This document shows, piece after piece, positions 32,076-32,761 of a stretch of DNA of 32,761 bases. The notes under the pieces are model-generated. The model was not told the DNA's origin and did no database searches. It was given only the letters and a program-made list of their open reading frames with translations. The stretch's first letter is position 1. Each line of letters opens with the position of its first letter. The stretch lies in NCBI GenBank assembly GCA_050115555.1, contig JASFQI010000009.1, positions 1-32,761 of the forward strand, given 5' to 3'. This stretch comes from JASFQI01 sp050115555. GTDB taxonomy: Bacteria; Desulfobacterota; DSM-4660; Desulfatiglandales; HGW-15. The translations under genes were made by a program, and so were the position numbers.

Positions 32076-32091
32076 AGCAATGCCCGTGCCA
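32076..32091 (-). promoter_or_regulatory. Sigma54 promoter of fliK-flgD-flgE
   Basis: The minus strand reads TGGCACGGGCATTGCT, a perfect match to TGGCACG-N4-TTGCW. Transcription would start near 32065, about 36 nt before fliK. An AT-rich tract (about 32101-32140) lies immediately upstream. Confidence 0.9.
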
Positions 32092-32493
32092 TCGGGCCGA
32101 TTTTCTATAATAACCAATAATAACAATAAGATAATGATCTGCCGGTTCCGGGGTTCACGCGATGTGAAGGGGCAGGTTTTGCCAGCAGGGGACCGGAGAG
32201 GGAAAAATTTGCCGCGCCCGCTTACGGGCGGCCGTTTCCGGGGAAGTCCCTTTGGAGCCCCCGGGAGATCGAAGGTGGGAAACCTGCGATGCTTCAAAGC
32301 CCGGGTCGCCGTGTAGAGGGTTTCGAAAAGGTTTGTACAGGGAAGGTATGGGGAAATTCGACATGTTGGACTCGCGCATCCCACCGCCGCCTTGGGTTGG
32401 AGTGTGGGATGAGCGAGCGATGCTCACGGAATAAAATAACTTGTCATCGGGGGCTCCTCCCCCGTCTTTGGGCGCTGTTGGGAGCCCCAGACC
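32092..32493. other. Intergenic region between the MotE-like gene and fliK promoter
   Basis: About 400 nt without a supported gene. It holds an AT-rich tract (about 32101-32140) next to the fliK promoter, a compact hairpin CGCCCG-CTTA-CGGGCG (32215-32230) and the hairpin at 32450-32488. Short reading frames on both strands lack Shine-Dalgarno sequences and recognisable domains. It may contain the activator sites of the fliK promoter. Confidence 0.5.
32450..32488 (-). terminator. Hairpin after the MotE-like gene
   Basis: GGGGCTCC (32450-32457) pairs with GGAGCCCC (32481-32488), 5 nt after the stop of the MotE-like gene. An AT-rich stretch including TTATTTTATT follows about 10 nt further on. 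A plausible but imperfect terminator for the upstream operon. Confidence 0.4.
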
Positions 32494-32761
32494 TTACTGG
32501 AAACGGCTCAGTTGTTCACTGATGGCGGCACCCCGGTCCGGCGACATGGCGGCCAGGATCAGTCCTGCGGACTTCCCCCGCATATTGCCGAGGATGCGGA
32601 CCACGGTGACCACCTCGAGCTTGCTCATGATAGCTGCGGCCCGTTCCGGCTCCATGGCCTGGTAGAGGGAAACCAGGTGCTCGACCTTGGTATCTTTCAG
32701 GGTTTTCTCCCTTTCGGCGAGTTTCTTGGCAAAGGCCGTGAGGTTTGCCTGGATCTCCTCC
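32494..32761 (-). CDS. MotE-like/MgtE-N domain flagellar protein, partial
   Basis: The last 88 codons of a gene that continues beyond the right edge. A charged coiled-coil segment (KKLAEREKTLKDTKVEHLVS) leads into a helical MgtE-N-like domain: LYQAMEPERAAAIMSKLEVV, then VVRILGNMRGKSAGLILAAM and SPDRGAAISEQL. This arrangement is that of MotE-type proteins, periplasmic chaperones of the stator in some bacteria, whose genes often stand between fliJ and fliK. The N-terminal membrane segment is outside the window and cannot be checked. Confidence 0.8.
   Translation of the reverse strand, partial: EEIQANLTAFAKKLAEREKTLKDTKVEHLVSLYQAMEPERAAAIMSKLEVVTVVRILGNMRGKSAGLILAAMSPDRGAAISEQLSRFQ

Noticed and set aside
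32215..32345. Possible c-di-GMP riboswitch (GEMM-like AAAGCCCGG string) upstream of fliK
   Set aside because: The second conserved loop and pairing pattern are not present, and the region lies upstream of the sigma54 transcription start of fliK.

Overview
The window is almost entirely one flagellar biosynthesis island. Only two plus-strand genes are supported: a chemotaxis methyltransferase (cheR) at the left edge and a small YbaK-type tRNA deacylase. Everything else reads on the minus strand, so operons run from high to low coordinates. L-ring and P-ring genes (flgH, flgI) and a lipoprotein signal show a diderm. The high GC content, the block motA-fliLMNOPQR-flhBAFG-fliA, the flgN-flgK-flgL-csrA-fliW block and sigma54 control suggest a Desulfobacterota (former Deltaproteobacteria) species. 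That placement is inference; no rRNA or housekeeping marker is present.

Layout on the minus strand, in transcription order. (1) A MotE-like fragment enters at the right edge (32761-32494). (2) fliK-flgD-flgE (32029-27686) is the hook operon, behind a consensus sigma54 promoter. (3) motA-fliL-fliM-fliN-fliO-fliP-fliQ-fliR-flhB-flhA-flhF-flhG-fliA (27257-16074) encodes a stator subunit, switch, export gate, polar placement pair and sigma28. It continues without an obvious break into five further genes (15997-13082): a second FliL-like protein, a small charged unknown, a SwrB-like membrane coiled-coil protein, a second FliK-like protein and a second FlhB C-terminal-like protein. A second sigma54 promoter, with a consensus IHF site upstream, precedes motA. 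(4) flgF-flgG-flgA-flgH-flgI-flgJ (12231-7015) encodes rod and rings behind a third sigma54 promoter; FlgJ carries a fused M23 peptidase. (5) flgN-flgK-flgL-csrA-fliW (6873-2931) is the late junction and CsrA block, behind a sigma28-like -10 element. (6) A response-regulator sigma54 activator (2687-1296) is the obvious candidate to fire the three sigma54 promoters.

The genes fit a hierarchy: activator plus sigma54 drives hook, rod, export and motor genes; FliA then drives late genes; FliW and CsrA would tune translation. flgM, motB, fliF-J, flgBC, fliE, fliD, fliS, flagellin and the other che genes are not in the window.

The most unusual content is the five-gene module after fliA, the NPTR (instead of NPTH) site in FlhB, the FlgJ-M23 fusion, a GAFTNA (instead of GAFTGA) activator loop, a three-copy repeat element between cheR and the activator gene that supplies that gene's stop codon, and a very AT-rich block inside cheR. 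No CRISPR array, tRNA, rRNA, transposase or phage gene was seen.
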